The notes below the pieces were generated by a model, which was not told the origin of the DNA, did no database searches, and saw only the letters and a list, made by a program, of their open reading frames with translations. Of a stretch of 64,000 nucleotides of DNA, positions 44,562-56,312 are shown in pieces. The stretch is from Adiantum capillus-veneris. Its lineage: Eukaryota > Streptophyta > Polypodiopsida > Polypodiales > Pteridaceae. The position numbers were made by a program, and so were the translations under genes. The stretch spans positions 145,499,741 through 145,563,740 of the forward strand of contig CM043945.1 of the NCBI GenBank assembly GCA_014529385.2, read 5' to 3'. How positions within the stretch are numbered: the stretch's first letter is position 1; each line of letters starts with the position of its first letter.

Positions 44562-46048
44562 TTGGCTGAACCAGGAGAAGAGCCTAGACCAGCCTACATT
44601 GCAAATGACCTAACAGAAGAAGAAGAAAAGCTTTTGTTAAGTTTGCTAAAGGAATATCGGGATATCTTTGCCTGGTCTTACAAGGATCTCAAGGGTGTTG
44701 ATCCAGAAATCTACCAACATACCATACCCATGAGAGATGATGCGAAACCAAGTAGACAGAGACCATACACTTATAACGAAACATTTGTCAGAAAGATCAA
44801 AGAAGAGATTGAAAAACTAAAGGAAGCTGAATTTATTTACGAAATTGAACACACTGATTGGGTGTCCCCAATTCTGGTAGTACCTAAGAAGAATGGGAAA
44901 TTACGAGTGTGCGTTAATCTCAAAAAGTGAATGCAGCTACCATTAGAGACAACTTTCCTCTTCCGATAACTGAGCACGTTTTAGAACGAGTGGCAGGAAA
45001 AGAAGCTTACAACTTCCTAGATGGCTTTTCGGGATACCCAAAAGATCAACAAAAAATTGCTTTTGCAACAGAATGGGGTATATTTGCCTCTCGGGTTATG
45101 CGATTTGGGTTAACTAATGCTCCAGCCACATTTTAGAGATTGATAAGCCATGCTTTCAAAGAGTATCTTCAGAAATTCTTGGAAGTATACATGGATGATT
45201 TATGCGCACATTCGTCAATCGGAGCTTATCATTTTGAACACCTCAAAAAGGTATTCGAGAAATGTAGACTTTACAGGATTTGCTTAAACCCGGAAAAGTG
45301 CACATTCATGGGAAGATAAGGGAAAATCCTTGGACACATAGTGTCTAAAAATGGCATAGCTACTGATATTGAAAAGATCCATGTCATTGATAATTTGCCT
45401 AGACCAATAACAGTCAAAGGGGTACAAGCCTTCATGGGACATTGTGGATATTACCGACGGTTCATCCACATGTATGCTATAATTGCAAAACCCATGTATA
45501 GCTTGATTACACACTTTGAATGGATCAAGCCATGTGAAGCATCCTTCATGAAGCTTAAGCAAGCTCTCACCTCAGCTCCAATATTGAAAGCACCCGATTG
45601 GGATAAGGTATTCCACGTACACATAGATGCTTCAAATTTTGCTATTGGTTGTACACTAGCCCAACCAAGAGATGGGAACATTGAATTTCCTATTTCTTAT
45701 GCTAGTAGACAATTAAATATGGCAGAAATATTTACACCACCACTGAAAGAGAAGGACTAGGAATGATCTATGCCGTTAAAAAGTATAGACATTACCTATT
45801 GGCCAAAAAGTTTGTGTTCTTTATGGACCACCAAGCTTTGTTATATTTGGTCAACAAGCCATGCAGCACAGGAAGAATAGTGAGATGGTTCATAATTCTT
45901 CTCGAATTTGATTTCACTGTGGTTGTTAAAAAAGGCACTACACATCAATGAGCATATCATTTGTCCAAGATTGTTTCAAGGGAATCACCTAAACGGGTAG
46001 ATGATGATCTACCAGATGCCTATTGTTCTCCGTGGAAATGATACCTAG
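44562..46048 (+). pseudogene. Gypsy-B reverse transcriptase and RNase H
   Basis: RT fingers at 44740-44930 (FVRKIKEEIEKLKEAEFIYE, WVSPILVVPKKNGKLRVCVN), a shift at 44928, then FPLPITEHVLERV, FGLTNAPATF and YMDD at 45188-45199. The thumb and connection hold KILGHIVSKNGIATD and GHCGYYRRFIHMYA. RNase H follows with HVHIDASNFAIG (about 45615), DHQALLYLV (45829) and VVVKKGTTHQ. Stops at 45136, 45316, 45758 and 45951 break the frame. It would make the element cDNA. Confidence 0.88.
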
Positions 46049-47716
46049 ATGGTCAAAAAAATTGTGTCATTGATGACAATAGCTCAAGTGGATTCACCAC
46101 TTTCTACAGTTGACTTAATTGACCAATTGGCTATGTATCAATTACTAGCTGGGAGGCTATATAAAAGAAATCGAGACGGGATATTGCTTCTATGCATTAA
46201 CCCTGAAGAAAGGGATCAGTACCCAAGTCAAGAACATGTTACCATAGTAGGACTTCAGTTTGCGAAAGACCAAACTATGCAACGAATCTTATGACTTGAA
46301 GTATTCTGGCCGACTATGAGAAGAGACGTTTGATCTTTTGTAAAAGATTGCCCTCAATGTTAGAAACAACCACCCATTCCTCATGTGACATTGTTTCAAA
46401 TGTCACCTGTTCCTACGTGGAGTAACTATTTGGTTACTTACTTATCGAGCCGAATATTTCCTGAGGATATGAGTAAACGCCGTCAAAGAGCAATGAAACA
46501 GAAGCAAGAGACTATGCTATCATTGGAAACCAATTGTATCGGAGAGGTAAGGATCAACATTTGCGTCTTTGTGCAAATGAAAACGAGTATATTCTGATTA
46601 TAGAACAAGCACATGTTGGATTAGCTGGCGGTCACTTTTCTAGTGAGACCACCGCAAGAGAAATCTTGATGATAGGCATATGGTGTCCAACACTTTTTGC
46701 AGATGCCAAAGAATATGTTTCGAAGGTGTGATGCTTGTCAACGAGAAAAAATGCCAACACGAGTAGACAACATGCCCTTAAGACCAATGATGGGGGCTAG
46801 AGCCTTCTCAAAATGGGGTATAGATTTTGTTGGATCGATACAGCCACCTGCTTATAGAACCCAAGCTCAATATATCATTGTAGCTACTACGGACTATTTG
46901 ACCAAGTGGGCCGAGGCTAAAGCAACCCAAAGGAATGATGCCAGAACGACTGATGCATTCTTATATGAGTATGTATTCGTAAGGTATGGACTGCCAATAG
47001 AGATTGTCAGTGATCGGGGAACTCATTTCCTCAATGAGGTAATAGAGTATTTGCTTAATGGGTTTATGGTTATCCATAACAAATCAGCTCCCTATCACCC
47101 ACAAGCAAACGGACAAGCTGAGCATACGAATAAAATTCTTAGCTCGGTACTGACTAAAGTGGTTAGTTCAGGAAGAACAAACTGGGAAATGAATCTCCAT
47201 GTTGCTCTATGGGCTTATCGAGTTTCATTCAAAACGGCTTTAAATGCTACACCCTTTAACCTTGTTTATGGTCTTGATGCCATATTGCCAATAGAATTTC
47301 TATTGCCGACCTTAAGGGTAGCACAAACTCTTGAGTGGACTGGACATGAATTGTCAGAAAGACTAGAAGATTTGGAAAAGCTAGACGAGCAAAGGCTAAA
47401 TGTTGTAGCTTATGCATATCTATGCACAAAAGAGGAAACAAAAATAGTTTTTTGATTCCCACTTAATCACCAAAATTTTCAGGAAAGGGGACTTAGTTCT
47501 ACTCTATTCCCTTAAGCAACACATTCCCAAGTCTAAGAAAAAGGGAAATGGACCATTTATCATTGAAGATCTATCTCCAAGTGGAGCAACCATAGATGGT
47601 GAACCAATGGCTAATTGGATTAGTGGATTTCGTTTAAAGAAATACAATTTTCCACTAACCAATGAATTGCTAGAGAGAATGCATGCAGCCAAACAAAGGA
47701 AGATGAAGAGACAATA
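46049..47716 (+). pseudogene. Gypsy-B integrase
   Basis: Zinc region HVGLAGGHFSSETTAREIL...CDACQREKM at 46610-46755. Core residues are D46822 (WGIDFVG), D47012 (SDRGTHF) and E47120 (GQAEHTNK), with the expected D-35-E spacing between the last two. C-terminal GPF module KGNGPFIIEDL lies near 47540, ending around 47716. Shifts near 46720 and 47455 and a TAG at 47716. No chromodomain is seen. Confidence 0.88.
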
Positions 47717-47835
47717 GGTTATTGATGAAGCCCAAGAGGAAGCTAGACTTTGGGTGCTCAAGCGTAAAGCTGCTCTCAATAATCAAGAGATATCGATTCC
47801 CATCAACACTTTAAGACTAGATGATCGATAATGGG

Positions 47836-48183
47836 AATTACCTAAAGATGCAGTTTCAACAAATGATGGCTGGTTAGATGGAATGGATCTCCGCATCAAA
47901 GTATAGCTCAACAATCATAGCACCAATGCTTTGGTAGACACATGAGCTAGAGTGAATGCAGTCAGTTATTCCACATACAAGAAAGCAACAAGTCAAGCAT
48001 TGACCGCAGGAATAACGACAATCAAAGGATGCAACAAGAACCCAACTCCAACATTGCGAGTAGTCAACTTGAACGTGGTAGTACATGGATGCTCATGTCT
48101 GCATCAATTTGTACGCTTGCCAGATGAACACACGAATGAGATGATGATTCTTGGAATTCCTTGGATTGGGATACAAATCAGCT
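47836..48183 (+). pseudogene. Second retropepsin-like domain after integrase
   Basis: In one frame: ALVDT, then TGA in the Gly position, then ARVNAVSYSTYKKA (47928-47985), a middle with VVNLNVVVHG...HQFVRLP, and MMILGIPWIG near 48139-48170. This is the layout of a retropepsin: Asp-Thr-(Gly) strand followed by a hydrophobic strand and ILG before PW. The element already has a protease upstream of RT, so a second one after integrase is unusual. It may be a domain duplication or a piece of a different element captured here. The only in-frame stop is the one replacing the Gly. Confidence 0.6.
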
Positions 48184-48903
48184 AAAGCTACACTTAAGGG
48201 AGGGCAACTCATTGTTCCTATTGCACCTAGCAAAGAGAAATGGAAAAGATGCAATCAGAGTACCAATACACAAAGTAAATCTTCTCCATCCCCTCGACAG
48301 ACAAATGCTACATGTAGCATGCAAGGAGTCAGGCAAATTTGGGTACCAAAGGCGCAACTTGTGGATAAACCAAATCAGATCTGGGTGCCTAAAGTTTCAC
48401 CAGAGAAACAGAAGACGGTTCCAAGGATTCAAGCACATAATCGAGCATCTATGAACAAGGAACCTAACATGAAAAAGTTTTGGAAGAAAAAGAAGCACTT
48501 ATCTTCTCCACGCAACGTGAAACCAATCAAACAGTGGCAAGTTAAGTCTCAACAGACTCTCAAGAACCATGCACCAAGCAAACCAAGCTACCAATGGCGA
48601 GAAAAAGCTCAACAACCGTCTAAAAGGCTCAGTGTGCTTAAACACCCTGATGGTATTATCAAACAGAGAGCACAAAGGCTACAAGATTTGATATGTGGAA
48701 GACACCAGCAACAAACCTCGACATTGGAAACCCTTGAGTTATTTACTCAAGACCTAACTCTTGCACAACATATTGAGTTGAATTGCATTGATCTTCATAT
48801 CATGGTAGAGCCAATCACGGCTATGCATATACACAATTGTTCAACCCATGCACACAGTCGTCCCGGAGAACGCCATCTAGGAGGGGTGGAAGGATACTAC
48901 TAA
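48151..48903 (+). pseudogene. Basic Q/K/P-rich ORF with IWVPK repeats
   Basis: 250 open codons overlapping the end of the second protease-like domain in another frame. Very rich in K, Q, S and P. QIWVPK occurs twice, 20 residues apart (RQIWVPKAQLVDKPNQ and the following QIWVPKV). The C-terminal third is less biased (LETLELFTQDLTLAQHIELN) and ends at TAA/TAG near 48903. It is probably the C-terminal extension of the preceding domain after a frameshift. No known family. Confidence 0.5.
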
Positions 48904-50328
48904 ATACTAAGTAATTAAGGGCAATGTTTGAAGAGGGAGGAAAAAGTTTCATGTTAACGTGTGATTTTTGCAAAATTACCTAATAATGCCCTTAGAATTC
49001 ATCAATTGGGGAAAAGTCACCGATAATATCTTCCCGATGAGTGTAAATAGTGTATATACTATCAGAAAATCATAAAAAATAGTTCTTTTTTGGGTATTTT
49101 AAAATCATTTTTACTATAAGAAGGCTTAAAAATGGAGAAATCCGACAAAAAAACAATAAAGCTATGTTTTTCAGCCAATTTTCTTAATTATTGGATTTTC
49201 TCTTTGCTTTCTTAGAGCATTTTTCTATTTTCTTTGATTTTTTCAATAAAAAGGTCAAAAATTAATAATAATTAGCAGGAAAGCTCAGATGGAAAAACGG
49301 AAGACACGATGGTGATCAGAAAGACAAGGCGGACAAGCACAAAAATTTTCAATAAAATCAGAAGATGGAAGCGGGAAGCCTAAATTAGGCGGCCAGGCCT
49401 ACTTCTGCAAAATTTTTGCAGAATGGGCTACAGGAATCTGATTTGGGAAATTTTTGAGCCTAACATAGATTTCACGGCCTAATAGAACTAACGGGGGAAT
49501 CTGGGGAAATTTGGTGTGGGAAGTCTGGGTATAGATAGCCAGAGTAGGCTAAAACCACCTCATTTCCACTTGGAGCTTTGCAGAGAGAGCATTTCGGCTT
49601 CTTTCGCGCGTCATTTCCGGAGCCTACAGTTGACCTTTTTCAGCGCTGTCTCACACGAGACATGAGGGGTAAGTTCCTTACTAATCAATGATCCATTTTG
49701 TACGGCCGGTAGCTAGTCTAAAGCCCTAGAAAAAACCCTAAAAGCTGAGCAGTGCACGATGACCTACGACCTAAAAGTGACCATAGCGGCCTGTCAGCTT
49801 GACCAAATCGGATGGAATTTGAACCATAGCATGCCCTAACATATTAGAACCATTCCGTACCATCAGATGATCATTCGGCTGGGATCAAGGGGTCCTCAGT
49901 AGAGAATTAGGGTTTTTTGGGAACGGCTAGAATTTCGACCTGACTCCACAGATGTCTTGCTAATGAGGTTCATATACAATGTATATGAGCGGTTTGGAGA
50001 AATCCATCAAGTAAAGCCCTCGAAAAGTGGAAAACGGCTCGAAGGTTACAAAGCGTCAAATTCGACATACGTGGCCAAACTGACTCCAAATGAGCCAGAA
50101 TTGGACAAGTAGCTTCACGATGATGTTACGGACAAGTCCAAAGCCTCAAAGTTGACCAACCAACCCAACAGACAGAGTAGTCACAAAAACGATGATTTTA
50201 GAGTCAGTAGAGCACAAAGTGATGCTGGCATGACCAAACTTGACCAAATTGAATTTAGGACTTGTATTAGGTGTATGAAACATGTTTAGGTCAAAATTTA
50301 TGTGAAATGCAAACTTTTTGTCACTGTT

Positions 50329-50350
50329 GTAAATAATCGCGATTATTTAC
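50329..50350. repeat. Dyad palindrome 5
   Basis: Arms GTAAATAATC and GATTATTTAC around GC: a perfect 22-base palindrome, identical in arms to leader copies 2 and 3. Confidence 0.95.
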
Positions 50351-50612
50351 TTTTGCAACATTTTTGAATGGAAATTGTCAATTCACCTCACCTACCATGT
50401 GTACACACCTATTACATGCCAAAAATCAAGTATGAGCTAAAATGACCACCCTTTACTTGCAAAATTGCCAAAAAACGCAAAGAAATTTGTGAAAGCCAAA
50501 ATTTGGGTTATGAACAACTTTTCTTGATCCAAATCACCTCATAATTCATACCCAACGTTTATACCATGCCTAGAACCAGTCTATGCCAAAAAATGTCATT
50601 TTGGGAAGAAAA

Positions 50613-50634
50613 GTTAATAATCACGATTGTTTAC
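50613..50634. repeat. Dyad palindrome 6
   Basis: Arms GTTAATAATC and GATTGTTTAC around AC, two mismatches. Confidence 0.88.
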
Positions 50635-50906
50635 TTTTTGGCCAAAATGGAGCAATTTTGAAAATTTTTCATCATATATCCAAAGTACATGATGTGATAA
50701 GCCTACTAGCCAATTTTGAGTCAATTTGGATTTCAAAATCTCAAATTTCCTTTATATCTACTGCTTCAGAGACCTAAAGCCAAAATCTGGTACCATTTTC
50801 ACCCTGTACATCCAAATGAGCCCAAATTTCCCTCAGAGCATGTAATTGGCACATACTTCAAGCCTATAAAGCCAAAATTGCAAAAAAGTTGAAAATTTTC
50901 CCACCT

Positions 50907-50928
50907 GCAAATAATCGCAATTATTTAC
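50907..50928. repeat. Dyad palindrome 7
   Basis: Arms GCAAATAATC and AATTATTTAC around GC, two mismatches. Confidence 0.85.
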
Positions 50929-51117
50929 TTTGGCTGCAAATTTTTGTTTTGACCATACAGTTTTGTTCCTTGCATGATTTTATGCATCTTTGCTTGTTCA
51001 AAAATTGATTTGAAGCAATTTGGACCAGATTATCAACATTTCAGTCTAAAAGGACATTCTGGAGAAAAAATCTGCCAACTCCGCTAACTTTGCACTCTAT
51101 TTCACTGAACAAGAGCA

Positions 51118-54100
51118 ATGCAAGCCGTGGAGAGGGCCAAGAAAAAGTTAAACCAAAAGGAGAAACTGCGAGAACTGCCCCTGTATCAACTGGACCCCGA
51201 GTCAGTAAAGGCAGCAAAGGCATCTTATCTTTCTAAAGAGCAGTTAGAAGAACACCACACCACGGTCTTCACAGGCAGATTTAAGAGTGGAGAAGGGCAT
51301 CCGGTGGAGTTGCAGCTTTTGCCTAAAGAGGTTTATGACGTCGCAGCAAAGCCAGACACCAAATAGGCTAACTGCAGGTTGGGACTCCGACACTTCTATG
51401 AACAAGAACCCTACGGAGTAGACTTCCAGAAAGCTTACGAGCTTCTGTCCACCATCAAGGAAGACGGTACTCCCCAACTCTCAGACAACCAAGGAAACAA
51501 GGTAGAGGTTGTGATTACAAAGGAAATAGTGGCAGAGGCACTCAGATTGCCCACTGAAGGGATGACCATGAGGGCAAGAGATAGGAAAAGAGCGGGCACG
51601 TTTACAAAGGAAACAGCTGCGGCTATATTTGCCGATCTCATCCACAAGCAGGTGGAAGAGCTAGCCCGTCTGTACCATCAACATTTCCATTTCTTGGCGA
51701 AAAGGCCACCAAGGTACACTACACCAAATCACGCCGTGGCCACCACTTTTACACAAGTTCTGAAGTCAACCACAAGACAACCTGTGGACCATGCGCAATA
51801 TGTGTTAACAACATTGAAAGCCACCAAGAAGGAGGGAACGATAACCTACTTGGGCGCACCTAAATTCTTGACCAGAATAGCCTATCATGCCATCAGCATG
51901 GCCGACAACCTACCGCCTGCCCCGGATCAGAACACATGGTTCTTAGCAGCTTCACCCTCTCCAAGATCTACAAGATCTGGTAAGCGATCATTTAAATCAG
52001 GTGATGAATCCGATGACAATTCATCCGAGCAGCATAGCAGTGAAAGCTCTGACAACAAAGAAAAAAGATCTAGGAGGGAAGAAATGAAGCAAAAAGCTGT
52101 GGCTGCTCACCAAGAGGAGCCAGCTCAAAAGCAAGAGAGATTTGAAGGAGAAAAACAGGCGTATCAGCACACTAGGCAAGCACATGAAAAAGACCCAGAA
52201 AAGTGGGTACCCATCGGCTTGAAGGGACTTCGAACAAAACATCATTCAAGGAAAGAGGCCGAGGATCCCAAGGATCATTTAGAAAGAATCTACCAAGAGG
52301 CAGAAGCCTTGAAGCTGAAAGAGGTGGAAGAAGCGGCCAAGAAAGCTGAGGAAGCAACAACTCAAGAGCACGGCCAGGCATCTCCCCGACCCACCTCACC
52401 GCCGCCGGAACAATAGGATCAGCCCATGCCCACTCCACCATCATCACCGCCAGGCCTAGAGACCACTGAAGAGGCCGAGATTGACAAGGCAACCGAGTCT
52501 GAGTTCACCCACCAAACGGAAGCTACGCAGCAAAGTGACCACGCCAAACAACATAAAGAAAAGGAAGCTAAACCAGAACTAGAACAGACAATCGAGGAAA
52601 CTCACAAGCCGGCAGATGAAACTGATAAAGAAGAAGAAAAAGAAAAGGAGCAAACCACTACACATGAGGAAAAAACCGACATTGAAAAGGCAGGAAGGCC
52701 TACAACTAAAGAAACTATAAGGAATGAGACCACACAGCTTGTCTCCACTCACCCAGAAACTGCCGAGGTTTCAAAACCTCGGGATGGTCAAGAAGCAACC
52801 ATCTCTATAGAAACACCAGCAATAACAACACAGCAAGAAGCAACACAAGAGGCTTTCGGCCCATCTTAACTTGCAAGACAAGAAGAATGGCAGTCCAATG
52901 ATGAAGTCATTCTACAAGTGAATGAGTATGCAAGGCAGATGTAGATCATGACGGAGAAACTCCGCTCAACAGCCTTTAACCGCAGTGCTAAAGCCAAAGA
53001 ATTAGAAATGGTCATCAATGCTCTTCAAGGAGAGCTAGAAGACAGAATGGCTACAATTACTGGTCTCTAAAATCAGGTACAAGAGCTAAAGACTGAAGCA
53101 GAACGACATCAGATAGCCAGGAACAGCCAACAGAAGGAAATGGAGGAGTTGGGTGACCTCCTGACTAAGCTATCTGATGCATGCAAGGTGAAAGATGAGC
53201 AGTTGACAGAAGTGACCAATGAACTTCTTACCACCTCTCTGCCAGCTCAAAAGATTCAAGTACAATTAGATGTAGCGAACACATCTCTACAGTATTCTGA
53301 ACAAAGAATGAATGATTAGGCCACTTTCTTGCGGAAATTAAGAGAAAATCCAGCCGTGGCCTCGATCAAGGGAACATATGAGGTGTATAAAGCACTTGAA
53401 AAGAAAAACAGAGATTTAGAGCTGGAGTTGAAGCCGGAGCAGTCACAACGCAGAGACCTGGCGCTTATGCGAGTCCAAAGAGAGGAGGAGCTCGTTAAAG
53501 AGATTGCAGAATTGAAAAGAGTAAACCAACTCCTCAGAGATGGAAAGCCAGACATACAGGAAGAGGCAGGCACTTCAGAGCCACCCCTAGAGGAAATCCC
53601 CTCTGTCTCATTTGCTGACTTTGAGACGCAGTCTACAACAGAGCCGAGTGGGGGAGAAGATTTTCAAATCCAAGTCACAGAGGAAGACACAGTGCCGATG
53701 GTCCAGCTGTCAAAGGCTGAAGAAGATGCACTAAAGGAGAAGATCGCCTTGGAGGTAGATGAGAAATGGAAGGTAGCTATGGATTGGGAGTTGACAATTT
53801 TACACTCTGTCAATGTCACACAGCTCACTCCCAATCAAATCAATGCTCAATGGCACCAACAATCCCTGCCATACCCTCTCATCAAGGTTGAACTCTTATA
53901 GGTAAAGGAAAGATTATACCAAGATATGCAAGAAGATGGCACAGATCAAGACCACCAGAAGTGGCGGCTAAGCTGGTTGAACAAGAATCCAAGATACTTG
54001 ATTCTGTTCACAAGAGCACCTACGGCCATACAGAAAGATCCAACATTTTGTCATGTACCTCGAGTAAGGACATGGCAAGCACACGAAGCACTACAAAAGA

Positions 54101-54666
54101 AGAGGCCAACATGGCTAAACTTTCCTAGGCTGCCAGTTCCCGAGAGAGGTAAAGCAACAGAAGAATACATGGTGAAAACCCTAACGGGTGCCATGACATT
54201 CTTCAAAAGTCAGCCAAATCTCTCCTGCGCAATGATTTACAAAATCTGCAGCATGCTACTTACTTACATACAAGTCTTCAATGATCCTGAGCAGACAGGA
54301 GCCCCATGGCTCTCATTTTTGGAAGGAAACAAAGGCCTCTGCTATGATCTAAGTGGGCAGCCCTGAGAGGAAGTTCTTTATGGCTTTTATGCCCGATGCA
54401 TGTTTCTGCCCTCGCACAATATGCTAGCTTTTGAGGAGGCCATCTACACTGGCTTTTTCACCTGGCGAACGAAGATATTTGCGCCGGTGATAAGCAACCT
54501 TACAGCCAGATTTGTAGGCTACTCGGCAATAGAACTCAAAAACAAAGTCACCATCCAGTTTTTGCAAGTGCCAGACAAAGAACGCAAAATCAGATATGAA
54601 AAAGCACTGGAAGCACTGAAGGACCGCTTTGCCCGCCGTCAATCCGAAGATTACTTCAGCCCATAA
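51118..54666 (+). pseudogene. ORF-X copy 2, long unknown protein in env position
   Basis: A single reading frame of about 1183 codons with no frameshift, interrupted only by eight in-frame stops (51364, 52414, 52867, 52942, 53068, 53317, 53899, 54364), then a final TAA at 54664. First part (51240-51940): a folded-looking domain with VYDVAAKP, GVDFQKAYELL, ITKEIVAEALRLP, FADLIHKQVEEL and TYLGAPKFLTRIAYHA. Middle (51950-53600): very charged E/K/Q/T-rich, then long coiled coil. Last part (53920-54660): TWLNFPRLPVPERGKA, ICSMLLTYIQVF and a basic end. No signal peptide or membrane helix, so it is not an env glycoprotein. The first domain loosely recalls uncharacterised plant transposon ORF domains; function unknown. 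Confidence 0.75.
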
Positions 54667-54691
54667 AGCTGTGTCAAGGGACGACACAGGC

Positions 54692-54705
54692 GAGGAGGGG
54701 AGGAA
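54692..54705 (+). promoter_or_regulatory. Gypsy-B polypurine tract
   Basis: GAGGAGGGGAGGAA directly before the 3' LTR. Confidence 0.92.
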
Positions 54706-55100
54706 TGTTAGCAGCAAGCTAACATGGACACCATTTTTTGGAGTTCTCCTTGTAAAAATAATTATTATTTTGATAAATCGGGAATATTATAACTCCTGTT
54801 TTCTTGATAAACCATGTAATTAATGAGCCCGGGCTACAAGCTTCCAGATTGTATCAGCCATTCAATTCCCAGCTTTGGTAGAACTCCAAATTATTACTTT
54901 TGACCACCCAAAAACCTTGGCTAAGGTATAAAAGCCAATTTTTGTAAGTTTTTTATAAGTTTTTGGATAAGACATACACAGCGTGAGCTAACGGCGCTCA
55001 CTTCTCTCCTTCTAGCGCTTCCTACTCCCTCCCCGATTGTCACATTGCGAATGCGTTTGTTGCATTGCAACACGCAGGTAAGAGCTCTATGCATTGACGT
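54706..55100 (+). repeat. Gypsy-B 3' LTR, left part
   Basis: Matches 36772-37164 with many substitutions (for instance about 12 in the first 100 bases). Begins TGTTAGC-AGCAA-GCTAACA, a perfect 7-base inverted repeat; TATA box at 54927-54934. Interrupted by Tat-1. Confidence 0.95.
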
Positions 55101-56244
55101 TGTCAGGAGTTTTTTGGAGCAATAGATTGCACATATGTACATATACATGCATGGTGCATCAAATAAAGAATTGCCCATTTTTCAGAGCCAGGTGGTTACG
55201 TGGGGCTCACATGTGTACAGGTAGGACAAGGTGTTCATAGTGCATCGATTTTCACTATTACCAGTACCACTGTGTTTTTTCTACAATAATGAGGAGTTGG
55301 TAGCGCGTAAAACTTCTCGAGGAAGCTATCCGCAGGCCGACGACATGAGGTAAGCAGGTACGTCAGATGGCATCGAGTGGCGTCAGGAGGTCGAACGGGG
55401 TCAATACTTGCACGCGGAGAAGTATGGACACGACGTGGGTGTTTTCTTGTGATACTTATGCAGAAAGGTCATCATGAGGAACAATTTTTGGGGCCACTTC
55501 ACATGGTTGCGGGATGCATTATTTGGAAAAACTGAGTGCCAGGTGTGCGGATGATGCAAAAAGGTGACAACTATGCATTGCGAGGTCAGTTTTTGGCCTG
55601 TTCGGGGTCCGTTTGAGGTCATCTAAAAGGCCACGGGTGCCCAACTAATAAATCTAAGTGTGGGAACTGAAAAAACAGAGAGAAGACCAGAAAAAACGTG
55701 GAGAAGAGAGGAGGAACAGCCGCAAGTGTGTTTTTGCTATTTTTGGAGCATTTTTTGGCCCTAAACTGCTCATCCGAGGTCAAATTTGAGCACTGTGACA
55801 TTGTACGGTGGGGTTTTTGGGCGTTCCGGACGCAATGGCGCTGTCCATTTTGCCAAATTCCTCACAGATTTTCTGCTGTTTTTCTGTGTAATCTTCTCTG
55901 GTGAGTGAAGCCTCCGCTTAACTTTGTGGTTGTATCTGGTGTATTTCCTCAATACTGTGTAAACTATTTGCCCCATTGGTGTTGGGCTGAGCTTCATTGA
56001 GTCTAAACAACAACAATTTGCCTCTTTTGAGTTGAATTGAGTGTGTGTGTGTGTGAGTGTGTATGTGTGAGTGTTGAGTGGGCAAGTGGAAAATCTCTCT
56101 CTTCTCACTCCGTCTGTGTGTTTCCTGTCTCGGCCAGGCTGGTTGTGTAAGCTGAGTGGTGCCCCATAATGTGTGTGTGTATCATTCTAAGAGTGTGTGT
56201 CGGGTCATTATAGAGGCGTTGTATGTGTTTCCATCCCGCTCACA
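55101..56244 (+). repeat. Tat-1 5' LTR
   Basis: 1144 bases, TGTCAGGAG...CGCTCACA, including a short GT run (56040-56070). Confidence 0.96.
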
Positions 56245-56250
56245 TTCTTT

Positions 56251-56267
56251 TGGCGCCCCCACGGAGG
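56251..56267 (+). promoter_or_regulatory. Tat-1 primer binding site
   Basis: TGGCGCCCCCACGGAGG, six bases after the LTR. Would pair with a tRNA ending ...GGCGCCA. Confidence 0.85.
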
Positions 56268-56312
56268 ATCTTCTTCGAGTACCTTCTGCTTCGAGCTTCA
56301 AGCTTCGAGATT

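Larger units (their letters stand above)
48904..51117 (+). other. Gypsy-B spacer with degenerate palindrome repeats
   Basis: 2.2 kb non-coding spacer between pol and ORF-X. Its right part repeats the style of the leader, with palindromic cores at 50329-50350, 50613-50634 and 50907-50928 (284 and 294 bases apart). A GGGTATAGATAGCC stretch at 49527-49540 is TATA-like, but I give it no weight. Confidence 0.8.

Noticed and set aside
49527-49540. Internal promoter for ORF-X
   Set aside because: A single TATA-like string in AT-rich DNA about 1.6 kb from the ORF is not enough support.
51118-54666. Every in-frame stop in ORF-X could come from CAG, CAA or CGA by a single C-to-T change
   Set aside because: This is true of any TAG, TAA or TGA by definition, so it proves nothing without a homologous intact copy. 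At 51364 the other ORF-X copy has Lys, not Gln.
39727-54666. Stops repaired by U-to-C RNA editing, as in fern or hornwort organelles
   Set aside because: These are nuclear retroelements and also contain frameshifts; ordinary decay explains them.
51118-54666. Envelope glycoprotein gene in env position
   Set aside because: No signal peptide, transmembrane helix or cysteine-rich ectodomain; the protein is charged and coiled-coil.
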